From an uncultured Ureaplasma sp. (GTDB lineage: Bacteria > Bacillota_I > Bacilli_A > Mycoplasmatales > Mycoplasmoidaceae), in assembly GCA_910589685.1 (NCBI GenBank), contig CAJUTA010000022.1, positions 1 through 25,413 of the forward strand: DNA of 25,413 nucleotides, given 5' to 3'. The notes beneath the pieces were generated by a model. The model worked only from the letters and a program-made list of their open reading frames with translations, searched no databases and was not told where the DNA came from. The translations under genes were made by a program, and so were the position numbers. Positions 1 through 8,744 of the stretch are shown here, piece after piece (the stretch's first letter is position 1; each line of letters begins with the position of its first letter).

Positions 1-1
1 A

Positions 2-1966
2 TTAAATTATATTCATTTAAAAAAAGTTATTGAAAAAGGTATTGAACATCATCGTTACAATAAAGAAATTTTCCAATCTTATAGTGATTAAGAAATTGAA
101 GAATTAAATAAAACAATTGTTCCTCAAAATGATTTCATTTTTACATATAAAGCATTAATATTTTTTACTCGTAAATATTGCTTAAATTATTCTAAAAATA
201 AAAAATTAGAATTACCTCAGCATGCCTATATGAGAATTGCTATGACTTTGTTTTACAAAGAAGACAAAGCAAAAAGATTAGATTACATCAAAAAATTCTA
301 TCATTACTTATCTAACCATTACTTTACAACATCAACACCAATTTCAATGAATGCTGGAACAATTAATATGCAATTATCTAGTTGTGTGTTATCAAAAATG
401 GATGATGATGCTGATAGTATTATGAACACAATTCATGATATTGCAATTTATTCTAAAAATAAAGGTGGGAATGCTGTTGATATTTCAGCCCTTAGATCAT
501 CAGGATCTTATATTCTTGGGAATAATGGTTTTAGTAGTGGGCCGGTTCCATTTCTAAAAATTGTTGAATCAACAATTAAAGCATTTAACCAAGGTTCTGA
601 AAGACCTGGTGTTTGTTGTGTTTATTTCCAATGATGACATCATAATTTTGAAGAATTAATTGTTTTAAAAAGTAACAGTGGAACGGAAGAAAATCGTGCT
701 CGACAATTAAAGTATTCAGTAAAAATAAATAATTTATTAATTGATCGTGCATTAAAAAATGAAAATGTTACTTTATTTAATCCATTAAAAGTACCTAAAT
801 TATTTGATTTATATGGTGAAGCATTTGAAAAACAATATGTTGAGTATGAAAATACACTTACAACAGATTGTAAAAAAATTCCTGCTCGGAAAATTTTAGA
901 AATGATTATGAAAGAAAGAGTTGAAACAGGTAACATTTACTTATTCCATGAAGAAAATGTTAATGAAGTTTCAATGTTAAATCGCTACATTAACTCTTCT
1001 AATTTATGTTCTGAAATTACTTTACCTTCTGTTGCATCAGTTCCAATTAGTCATGAAATTGATAATTGAGAAAAAGATCCAACAATTACTAAAAAATATA
1101 AATGTGGAGAAATTGCTCTTTGTAATTTAGCAAGTGTGAATTTAGAAAAATGATGCAATCTTGATTATGAAACTCAACAAGATGTTATTGATAGTTTAGT
1201 GCGTGCTATGGATAATACTATTGATATTGCAAAATATCCAGTTTCAGAAGCTAAATATACAAATATAAAATATCGTTATTTAGGAATTGGTGTTTTAAAC
1301 TATGTTAACTATTTAGCTGATAAGAGAATTGTTATTGATAGCCCAGCTGCATTAGAAGAAACTGCTAAAATTTTTGATAATTTTAGTTATCAAGTTATTT
1401 CTAGTTCATTAAAATTAGCAAAAGAAAAAGGCAAATTTGAAGATTTTGAAAAAACAAATTGAGCAAAAGGTGAATTACCAATTACACGTGCTAATAAAAA
1501 TGCTATGAATTTAACTGATTGAAAACCAGATTGAAATAAATGAAATAAGCTATCTGAAGAGATTAAAAAATACGGTTTAAGAAATGCTCAATTAATGGCA
1601 ATTGCTCCAACTGCTACTTCTGGTAAAGCAATCAATGCAACAGAAAGTATTGAACCAATTCAAGACTTTGTTTATAAAGAAGATGGTAAAAGTAACATTA
1701 TTACTTTAGTACCAAATATTTCAAAAAATAGTGCTTATTATAAAATTGCTTTTGATTGTGATCAATACCAATTAATCAAACTAGCTGCTATTAGACAATG
1801 CTTTATTGATCAAGCTCAATCAATCAATATTTATTTCAAAAAAGTGGAATCATTAACAGATTTTACACTCTATCATTTATTCGGATTCAAACTTGGTATT
1901 AAGACTTTCTACTATTGCAAGACACGAAAAGAAGTGATTGAATATGAATGTGAAAGTTGCACATAA
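2..1966 (+). pseudogene. nrdA: Ribonucleotide reductase large (alpha) subunit, class Ia NrdA-like, 5'-truncated by window, in-frame TAA
   Basis: The enzyme reduces ribonucleoside diphosphates to deoxyribonucleotides in the cytoplasm together with a radical-bearing beta subunit. One frame runs from the left edge to TAA at 1964-1966 with many UGA Trp codons. Visible landmarks are the first redox cysteine in SSCVL (383-385), the catalytic NLCSE segment (Cys 1007-1009, Glu 1013-1015), the second redox cysteine in EIALC (1121-1123), the radical-transfer Tyr pair (1910-1915) and the C-terminal shuttle pair CESC (1949-1960). The stretches WWHHNFEELIVLKSNSG, EENRAR and GLRNAQL resemble class Ia NrdA rather than class Ib NrdE. 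The start and probably an ATP-cone lie outside the window. A TAA at 89-91 interrupts the frame where relatives have Glu in a Y-S/T-D/E-E-E motif, consistent with GAA to TAA. From there the next clear start is ATG 230, which would give a protein lacking part of the N-terminal region. Either the gene is inactivated in this strain or the base is a sequence error. Confidence 0.85.
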
Positions 1967-2001
1967 TATTTCCTTAAAAAATTTTATTTTCTAATTTATT
2001 T

Positions 2002-2035
2002 GCCAATTAATTTAATATTAATTGGCTTTTCTTTT
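2002..2035 (+). terminator. Rho-independent terminator after nrdA
   Basis: A perfect 10-bp inverted repeat (2002-2011 with 2017-2026) with a 5-nt loop is followed directly by a T-rich run. It begins 35 bases after the nrdA-like stop and separates that gene from the lipoprotein array. Confidence 0.85.
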
Positions 2036-2052
2036 CTATTAATTAGAGTTAT

Positions 2053-2058
2053 TATAAT
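2053..2058 (+). promoter_or_regulatory. Putative -10 element for cassette A
   Basis: TATAAT lies 23 bases before the lipoprotein A start and directly after TTAGAGTTA. The same TAGAGTTA-plus-hexamer arrangement precedes cassettes B and D, so it is conserved beyond chance AT-richness. No convincing -35 is visible. The GGAG at 2070-2073 serves as ribosome binding site. Confidence 0.5.
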
Positions 2059-2081
2059 GATTGGAGATTGGAGAAATAAAT

Positions 2082-2780
2082 ATGAAAAAAATTAAATATA
2101 TTATTGGTGCATTTTTAGGTTTGTCTAGTGTTGGAATTATTACACCAATTGCTGGATCTTGTTCTACAACTACTAATGCAAATAGTTCAATTGATTATGA
2201 TTCAAAAATAGATGAAGCAAAAAAAGATTTAATAACAAAACAATCTGCAATAGATTTAAATAATCTTTTTAATGAAAATGTTAATCTTAGAAATAATGAA
2301 CAAAAATTATTAACCAAAGAAGAAATAGCTAAAAAAGTAGTTTTAAATAAAGATAATTTTATATATCAAAAACTAAATGAAAATAATTTAATAACAAAAT
2401 TTGAGGAAGAAACAACTGATGTAATTTATCAATCATATTTAGATGAAATTCAAACAAATGAAATAAATAATACTATTCGTTGTGGCAGTATATTTAGATC
2501 TCATTTTTGAAATGCAATTGGTCATAAAATTTGAGGTGGGTCTTTATTTGTTTTAAGTACATTATGATGAGGAATACAATTAGCACCTGCTATTTATAAT
2601 TTTGTTCAAAGTGGTGATGCATCTGGTTTTATTGGAATAGAATTTGATTTACCTAGTTTTGTTATGCCACTTGTAAATAAAACTATAAATGGTATAAAGA
2701 AATTTAAAAAAGATACTAATTGTAAATGAAAATTTGTAGTATGAAAAGGTACACTTAATCAACCTACTATGGAAATCTAA
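2082..2780 (+). CDS. Cassette lipoprotein A, unknown function
   Basis: This is a predicted membrane-anchored lipoprotein of 232 aa. ATG 2082 is preferred over the upstream TTG 2061 because GGAG at 2070-2073 is well spaced and the signal peptide then begins MKKIK. A hydrophobic core leads to the lipobox IAGSC with the lipidated Cys at residue 27. A polar alpha-helical region follows (EQ-like KQSAIDLNNLF, TKEEIAKKVV, FIYQKLNENNL). Near residue 138 the protein changes character: a Cys in RCGSIF, then HFW and a hydrophobic Gly/Trp-rich stretch with WWGIQLAPAI, and finally DTNCKWKF and VWKGT close to the C-terminus. UGA is read as Trp six times. The membrane protein follows after 2 bases, so the two are probably translated together. 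No family is recognised; a surface or secreted partner of the neighbour is an inference. Confidence 0.85.
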
Positions 2781-2782
2781 TT

Positions 2783-3415
2783 ATGCAAAAAAAGAATATT
2801 ATAATTTTATTTCCAATAACATTTTTGCTATATGTATTATTAACTATAATATTTGTTGAATATGCAAAAATTTTTGGAAATAACATAACAACTGAACAAA
2901 AAATATTTTCAATAAGTGCTTTTTTAATTGCATGACTTGTAATATTTGCAATTATTACTGCATTTGCACTATATATAATTTGCAAATCTGATATAGAGAA
3001 AAAATGAAAAATTATATTATCTATTAGTTGAACAATATTTACTCCAATTTATTTTGTTATATACTGTATAAAATTTAAGAAAATATTTGCAAATGAATTA
3101 ATAAATATTAATCCAAATGTTAATGGAATTAATAATTCATCACTTTTTTCATTTATTGTGCTTGTTATAGCTATAGTATTAGCAATTTCTACATTAATAA
3201 TTGACAATTCTAGTATTGCATCAAAACATATAATAAATGAATGTGTTGGATGGTTTACAATAGCATTAATAGTGGTTTACTTTTTTTCTTACACATATAC
3301 TACATACTGCTCAAATTTATTTAGTGAAAAAATAATTTCATATATAGGAAAAATTCCATTTGCTTGTTCATTTGTATGAATGTATAGCAACAAAATTATT
3401 AAAAAACTAATATAA
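2783..3415 (+). CDS. Cassette membrane protein A, unknown function
   Basis: This 210-aa protein has about five membrane segments and is encoded two bases after lipoprotein A. It begins MQKKN, like copies C and D. Hydrophobic segments lie roughly at residues 8-27, 42-68, 80-96, 120-145 and 155-178. The loop after segment 2 carries KSDIEKKWK; segment 3 has the family motif TPIYFVIY followed by a basic KFKKIFANEL. The C-terminus ends KIPFACSFVWMYSNKIIKKLI, shared with paralogues. No catalytic motif or transporter signature is recognised. The fixed pairing with a lipoprotein suggests that the two act as a membrane complex or as an effector with its protector; neither is proven. Confidence 0.85.
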
Positions 3416-3439
3416 TTTCTCAAATGTAATTAAATTTAT

Positions 3440-3472
3440 ATGACAAACTATTTATCTAGTTTGTCATTTTTT
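3440..3472 (+). terminator. Rho-independent terminator after cassette A
   Basis: A perfect 11-bp stem (3440-3450 with 3457-3467) with a 6-nt loop is followed by a T run. The stem contains TGACAAAC, also present in the terminator after cassette D, which suggests that the terminator was duplicated with the cassette. Confidence 0.85.
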
Positions 3473-3597
3473 ATTTCTGCTAGAAACTAATACAAATAAT
3501 AACTTATCTAATATATTTTTAACAAATTATAAATATTGATAAAAATATTTTGAAATTAATTAACTAATAATGTGACTTAATGTATTTATAGAGTTAT

Positions 3598-3603
3598 TAT
3601 ATT
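3598..3603 (+). promoter_or_regulatory. Putative -10 element for cassette B
   Basis: TATATT follows ATAGAGTTA, matching the arrangement before cassettes A and D. GGGAG at 3607-3611 is the likely ribosome binding site for the ATG at 3620. Confidence 0.45.
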
Positions 3604-3619
3604 GATGGGAGAAAAGAAA

Positions 3620-4348
3620 ATGAAAAAAATAAAATTAATTTTAACAACATTTATAGGAACTTCTGCTGCAACTGCAATTATTACACCAATTGCTACATCT
3701 TGTTCAAGTAATGAAAATAATTCCATTTCAGAAACTAATTATTATGAAGAAATAAATAATGCAGAAAAACACTTAATAACTGAACAGTCTGCAATTGATT
3801 TAAACAACTTGTTTAATGCAAACATAAATTCTAGAACTAGCAATATAAATTTGTTAACTAAAGAAGAAATTGCTGAAAAAGTTGTCCTAGATAAGGAAAA
3901 CTTTATATATAAAAAACTTGAAGAAAATAACTTAAATAAAATATTTGAAGAATCAGCAATAGATGTTATTTATCAATCATATTTAAATCAAATAAATGGA
4001 ACTCAAGTAGATAATAATTTATCAAGATGTGGTTCAATTTTTAGTAAACATTTTTGAGAGTCTGTTTGAATGGGAATACGTTGTACTGCAGTATATGGAT
4101 TTAGCTTGTTAGTTGTTTATTCGCCAGTTCTTCCAATTCTTGCAGAATTTATCCTAACTGGAAATTATAAAAATTTTATATCTAAGATAAATAATTTGCA
4201 AAACAATATAAAAATACCAAAATTTTTAATTTCGTTAGTAATAAAAACAGCTATAGAAACAAAAGTATTTAAAAATAAAACTAAATGTAAATGATCATTT
4301 TATATATGAAATGGTAAATCAAATGGAAAAGCAGATCTTAAAATATAA
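3620..4348 (+). CDS. Cassette lipoprotein B, unknown function
   Basis: This is a 242-aa predicted lipoprotein. ATG 3620 is chosen over the upstream in-frame TTG 3602 and ATG 3605 because GGGAG at 3607-3611 gives good spacing and the signal peptide starts MKKIK. The lipobox is IATSC with Cys at residue 28. The polar middle region keeps the family landmarks (TEQSAIDLNNLF, TKEEIAEKVVLDKENFIY). The conserved RCGSIF and HFW are present, but the hydrophobic part after them differs strongly from copies A and D: WWG and QLAPAI are missing and the sequence reads YSPVLPILAEF. The second Cys is kept in KCKWSFYIWNG. This is the most diverged lipoprotein copy. Its last 26 bases overlap the start of membrane protein B. 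Confidence 0.85.
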
Positions 4349-4988
4349 TTTCCAAAAACTAAATTTTACTATTTTATTTACATTATCATTTTTTTTCATT
4401 TACTTATTTCCAATTTTAGATTTGATAAATACAATAACTAGAAACGACATTACTCTAGAACAAAAACAAACAGATTTAGTAATGTGAATTATAGTCTGAG
4501 TAGTTGTATATTTTGTAGTTACTTTAATTGGTTTTATTTTTATTTTAATTTCTAAAATAGATAAAAAATGAAAGATAATTTTATCTATATTTTGGATATT
4601 ATTTAAACCAATTTACATGATTATTTATTGTGTAAAATTTAAAGTTATTTTCAGCAAATATATAGAAAATTTATCAAATATTAATGATGAAATGACCAAT
4701 AAAACATCGATATATTCATTTGTATTATTAAATTTATTTGTTATATTTTCAATTATCGTAATAATTTTTAGTAGTGTTTTAATTAACAAATCAACAAATG
4801 AAATAGTTGTTGAAGTATTTAGTATATTGGATTTAATTGTAATAATTGGATATTTTTTTGCATTTACTAAATCAATATATTGTAGCTTAATTAAAAGTAA
4901 TAATAGTTACATTAAAAGAATTCCAATTTTGTTTTCATTTATATGAATATTTTCAAAAATTAAAAATAAAAATCAAATAAATAATTAA
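4323..4988 (+). CDS. Cassette membrane protein B, unknown function
   Basis: This 221-aa protein has about five hydrophobic segments and is paralogous to copies A, C and D. The in-frame ATG at 4323 lies inside the end of lipoprotein B, so the two genes overlap by 26 bases; this differs from A and D, where the gap is 1-2 bases. The N-terminus (MEKQILKYNF) is not the MQK start of the other copies. Shared landmarks are DITLEQK, KIDKKWKIILS, KPIYMIIYCVKFK and a C-terminal RIPILFSFIWIFS. The divergence parallels that of its lipoprotein partner, as expected if the two proteins co-evolve. Confidence 0.8.
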
Positions 4989-5063
4989 GACAAATACATA
5001 ACGAGAGATATTAAAATTATTAAATTTAGATAATGTTTTAAGGAACTGAAATAATATCATAAT

Positions 5064-5725
5064 ATGCAAAAAACAAATTCTAATATTCTATTCCCAATAA
5101 CATGTGTGTTGTATGCAATATTAGTGATAGGAATATCTATTGTTGTGCTAATAGTGATATAACTTTACAAGAAAAAAATAGCACCATTTTTAGGAATATG
5201 ATTAACATTCATTATTTTATTTTTAATTGTTTCTATTATTGCAATTATTGAAATTATTGAAATTTGTACAAATATTATTGATAAAAATGAAAGTTTATCT
5301 TATCTTTTAGTTGAATAATATTTACACCAATTTATTTGATTATTTATTATTCTAAATTTAAAACTATCTTTGCAGATAAACTAATTAATAATTCACAAGT
5401 AGAAATAAAAAAGATAAATAATGCATCATTATTATTATTATTATTATTCATTTTATTCATAATATTTTTATTAATGACTATTATTATGTTAATAGTAGAT
5501 TTTGCAACAAATACAAGTCAAATGGCGAAATTTATAGATGGAGAGTTTGGCATATTAGCACTAATAGCATTACTTGTATATTTGTTTGTCTATTCACGAA
5601 TACTCTATTTAAGTATGTTTAACAATCAGCCTAAAATTAGTCGCATTTGTAAAATTCCATTTGCTTGTTCATTTGTATGAATATATAGTAGAAAAATACA
5701 AATAAAAAATAATTTTAATTTATAA
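5064..5725 (+). pseudogene. Cassette membrane protein C, frameshifted, no lipoprotein partner
   Basis: ATG 5064 starts MQKTNSNILFPIT, very like copy D, but the frame stops at TAA 5160-5162. DITLQEK, matching copy B, appears in another frame across that stop. The hydrophobic second segment is back in the first frame up to IIDK. There an A seems to be missing from the A-run of GATAAAAATGA, because paralogues have a longer A-run coding KKW, and the rest (PIYLIIYYSKFKTIF onwards, through KIPFACSFVWIYS) is shifted again. The tail is well preserved, so the decay looks recent. Only 75 bases separate it from copy B, and no lipoprotein gene precedes it. Confidence 0.75.
5428..5448 (+). repeat. ATT trinucleotide repeat, seven units
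   Basis: Seven perfect ATT units encode a run of Leu (TTA) inside a hydrophobic segment of the broken membrane protein C. Length changes would alter the Leu count but not the frame. Confidence 0.85.
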
Positions 5726-5949
5726 ATTGTTGGTTGAATTCATAGCTATTTTTAAATTTTAATATTTTAGATATATTATTTATTTTTTCTTAATTTAAAA
5801 TATTTTTGCAAATATATAAGACTTATATTTTAAATTTTATTGAAGATTTTTAATCTAATAAAATTGAATCATATATATTTATAAATACTCCACTTAATAT
5901 TTCAATTATTGTTTCTAATTAATTTTAATTAATTAGAAATTAGAGTTAG

Positions 5950-5955
5950 CATAAT
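5950..5955 (+). promoter_or_regulatory. Putative -10 element for cassette D
   Basis: CATAAT follows TTAGAGTTAG, the same arrangement seen before cassettes A and B. GGGAG at 5959-5963 is the likely ribosome binding site. The preceding 5726-5940 stretch is very AT-rich, contains AATTAATTTTAATTAATT-type palindromes and shows no gene. Confidence 0.45.
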
Positions 5956-5969
5956 TATGGGAGAAAAAT

Positions 5970-6680
5970 ATGAAAAAAATAAAATATATTATTGGTGCAT
6001 TTTTAGGTTTATCTAGCATTGCTATAATAACACCTATTGCTACATCATGTTCAAAAAATTCCACCACACAAACAACAAATATGGACTATTTAAATGAAAT
6101 AAATGAAGCACAAAAGCATATTATTACAGAACAATCTGCAATTGATTTAAATGATATGTTTACTAAAAATGTTTATAGTAGAAATAATAATGATGAAATT
6201 ATTAGATTATCAAAAAATGACATTGCAAAAAAAATTGTTATAGAAAAAAATAATTTGATATATCAAAAATTAAAAGAAAGCAATCTTAATCAAAAATTTG
6301 AAGAAGAAGCAATTAACGTAGTATATGAGTCATATCTAAATGAACTAAATGAAATTAATAGAATTGGTATTAATTCAAAACATGGATTATTTTTTAGTAG
6401 TCATTTTTGAAAAGCTGTTGGTTTTAAACTTGCTGGTGCATCTTTATTTGCATTAAGCTTTATATGATGAGGTGCACAATTAGCCCCTGCAATTGTTTCA
6501 TTTATAAAAAATTATGATGTTAGTGGTTTTATAGGATTCACTGTAGATTTACCAGATTTTGTTTATAAATTAGTTACACTTACAATTACAAAAATAAAAC
6601 AATTTAAAGAAAGTACCAACTGTACATGAAAATTTAAAGTTTGAAAAGGTACTTCATATGACTTTATAATAACTATTTAA
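5970..6680 (+). CDS. Cassette lipoprotein D, unknown function
   Basis: This is a 236-aa predicted lipoprotein closely related to copy A. GGGAG at 5959-5963 supports ATG 5970. The signal peptide leads to the lipobox IATSC with Cys at residue 27. The middle has TEQSAIDLNDMF and SKNDIAKKIV. The C-terminal half keeps HFWKAVGFKL, a Gly/Ala-rich hydrophobic stretch, WWGAQLAPAI, a DVSGFIGF segment shared with A, and TNCTWKFKVWKGT. The conserved RCGSIF of A and B is replaced here by KHGLFF, so the first of the two conserved cysteines is missing. Membrane protein D follows after one base. Confidence 0.85.
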
Positions 6681-6681
6681 T

Positions 6682-7287
6682 ATGCAAAGAACAAATTCAA
6701 TATTTTTATTTCCAATAACAATAGTTTTATATTTAATAGTTGGAATTGCAGTACCAAATTTTTTATTAGACAAAGATTTAGGACAAGAAGTTTCAAGATT
6801 TATTTCATTTTCTATTGGAATAAGTTGCTTAATTATATTTTTAATAATATCAATAGTAGCAATTATTATAATTTGTAAAGATAATATTGATAAAAAATGA
6901 AAATTGTCTCTTTGTTTTTCATGAATATTGTTCACACCTATTTATTTGACTATTTATTACACAAAATTTAGAGTAATTTTTGCTAATAAGTTAACTAGTA
7001 AAGATAACTTTAGTTTAAGAAAGACAAATATAACATCATTTCTTTCTTTTTTATTATTGTTTATAATGATTGGAACATTTATACCTTTAACATTGTTTCC
7101 GATAAAAAACGAAAATTCTATTTTATATACTTTAGCAATATTTTTCTTATTATCAGCATTTTTTTATTTTTTCTTATATTTTTTATCATTGTATTTAAGT
7201 ATGTTTAATGATGAACCAAAAATTAGTTATGTTTCTAGGATTCCGTTTGCATATTCGTTTATATGAATGTATAGTAAGAAAATATAA
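6682..7287 (+). CDS. Cassette membrane protein D, unknown function
   Basis: This 201-aa protein has about five membrane segments and begins MQRTNSIFLFPIT. UGA codons at 6898, in the helix-2/3 loop, and further on are Trp. It carries DNIDKKWK, TPIYLTIYYTKF, a long aromatic-rich segment (FFLLSAFFYFFLYF) and a C-terminal RIPFAYSFIWMYSKKI. It is a full-length sister of the broken copy C. The function is unknown; the pairing with a lipoprotein is the only functional clue. Confidence 0.85.
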
Positions 7288-7362
7288 AAATAAAATATCT
7301 AAATCATTTTATTCATCAAATTTAAAAATAATTCATTTTTAAAGATATAATTATAAACATAT

Positions 7363-7392
7363 GACAAACCATATCTTTGGTTTGTCTTTCTT
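7363..7392 (+). terminator. Rho-independent terminator after cassette D
   Basis: The stem GACAAACC (7363-7370) pairs with GGTTTGTC (7379-7386) and is followed by a T-rich run. It resembles the terminator after cassette A, with a T-A pair changed to C-G, so pairing is kept. Confidence 0.8.
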
Positions 7393-7421
7393 TTTTATAT
7401 TTAACTAGAAAGGATATTAAA

Positions 7422-8744
7422 ATGAGTAATAATTTTAATCTTATATTATTAGAACAAATCAAAAATGTTGCAAAAGAAAATGACTTAGAAAATGAAGTTG
7501 TAAAAGACTTTTTATTAGATGCTATTAAAAAAGCATATAACAGAATTACATTTGAAGATAACTTAGAATTATCACTTGATGTAAATAGTGGTGAATTTGT
7601 TGCAAATAAACTTTATGAAGTAGTTCCAGTTAACTATGAAAGTTTTGATGAATATTTACATGTTGAAGAAAATGATGAAAGAGTTAAAGAATTAGGTCTA
7701 AAAGTTGGTGAGATTTTTAGAGAACCATTTCATATTGAAAAAGAATTCAAAACTAACCAAGTGCAACAAATTTTACAAACATTTAAACAACGTATTACAG
7801 AAATTAATAATCAACGTGTTTACAAATCTTGAGCACAAATGAAAAATGAAGTCATTATTGCTAAAGTTGAAAAAGAAGACAAAAATGGTGGTTTCTACAC
7901 AATTAATTTAGAAGATATTTATGACAAAAATGGTGAAAAATTAAAATCAACATTAGGTTTTATTGGACAAAAAGAATTAAACCCAGAAGAACATTTAGAA
8001 ATTGGTGAAAAATATCATTTTGTTGTAATTGATATTAAAGAACAATCAAAATTTTGTCCAATTATTTTGTCAAGAATTAGTAATAAATTAGTTGAATACT
8101 ATATGAGTCTTGAAATTCCTGAAATTGATGATGGAACAATCAAAATTGTTAAATCAGCTCGTCAAGCAGGGATTAAAACAAAAGTTTTGGTTGAATCTAA
8201 AAACTTACCTATAGAACCTGCTTCTGTTTGTGTTGGTCCTCGTGGAGAACGTATCAAAAACATTTCTTCTAAATTAAATAATGAAAAAATTGAAATTTAT
8301 AATTACACATCTAATCCATATCTTTTATTAAGCCAAATTATTATTAAATATGGAATTGTTAAAATTGGAATTAATTTAGAAACTAAAGATGCATTTATTG
8401 TTATCTTAGATGATGAATTATCAAAAGCAATTGGTCGTAAAGGATGCAATCCAAAACTTGCTAGTATGGTATCAGGTTACAACATTGATATCATCAAAAT
8501 GAGTGATTTTGATCCAAATGATTATGATGAAAAATTCTATGATGTTGATTCTTCAGAATTCTTAAATTTATGTGAAAGTAATGAATTTTCATCTAATAAA
8601 ACTGAAGAAAAATCTAATATTAACTTTGATGAAATTGACGACTTCTATGCACAAATTAAAGATAATGATGGAATTAGTGAATTAAATAGCATATTTGAGG
8701 ATGAAGTAAACCAAATTCTTGAAAATGAAAAAGAAAAACTTTAA
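7422..8744 (+). CDS. nusA: Transcription termination/antitermination factor NusA
   Basis: NusA binds RNA polymerase and nascent RNA and modulates pausing, termination and antitermination. The protein has 440 aa from ATG 7422, supported by AAAGGA at 7409-7414; the upstream in-frame extension runs through the terminator and is rejected. Domains in order: N-terminal polymerase-binding domain (about 1-130), S1 domain (about 135-200), KH1 with VGPRGERIKNI near 272, KH2 with the AIGRKGCNPKLA motif near 338, then an acidic tail rich in Asp, Glu and Ser. UGA at 7830 codes Trp137. This is the usual mollicute short form without the AR repeats of enterobacteria. It heads the nusA-ylxR-infB-rbfA operon. 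Confidence 0.95.

Larger units (their letters stand above)
2041..7392 (+). repeat. Tandem duplicated lipoprotein + membrane-protein cassettes (copies A, B, C, D)
   Basis: Four related units lie in tandem. A (2082-3415), B (3620-4988) and D (5970-7287) each have a lipoprotein gene followed at once, or with overlap, by a gene for a protein with about five membrane segments. C (5064-5725) has only the membrane protein and is broken. Shared protein landmarks are EQSAIDLN, KEEIA or KNDIA, IY-K-LxExNL and HFW in the lipoproteins, and KKWK, PIY..IYY.KF, IP.A.SF and WMYS in the membrane proteins. Copies A and D are closer to each other than to B. A similar leader (AGAGTTA, then a -10-like hexamer, then GGAG) precedes A, B and D, and stem-loops of similar sequence follow A and D. 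Confidence 0.85.

Noticed and set aside
640..936. Minus-strand open frame inside the NrdA-like gene
   Set aside because: The plus-strand frame is continuous there and contains conserved reductase segments.
2508..4057. Apparent truncation of the cassette lipoproteins at TGA after HF
   Set aside because: TGA is Trp in this genome; reading on gives conserved sequence shared among copies up to TAA stops.
6654..6935. Minus-strand open frame opposite membrane protein D
   Set aside because: It is the antisense of an AT-rich membrane protein gene with paralogues in the same array; no ribosome binding site.
2041..7392. CRISPR-like or insertion-sequence explanation for the repeats
   Set aside because: Repeats are gene-sized paralogues with diverged sequence; no transposase, no terminal inverted repeats and no short spaced repeats are seen.
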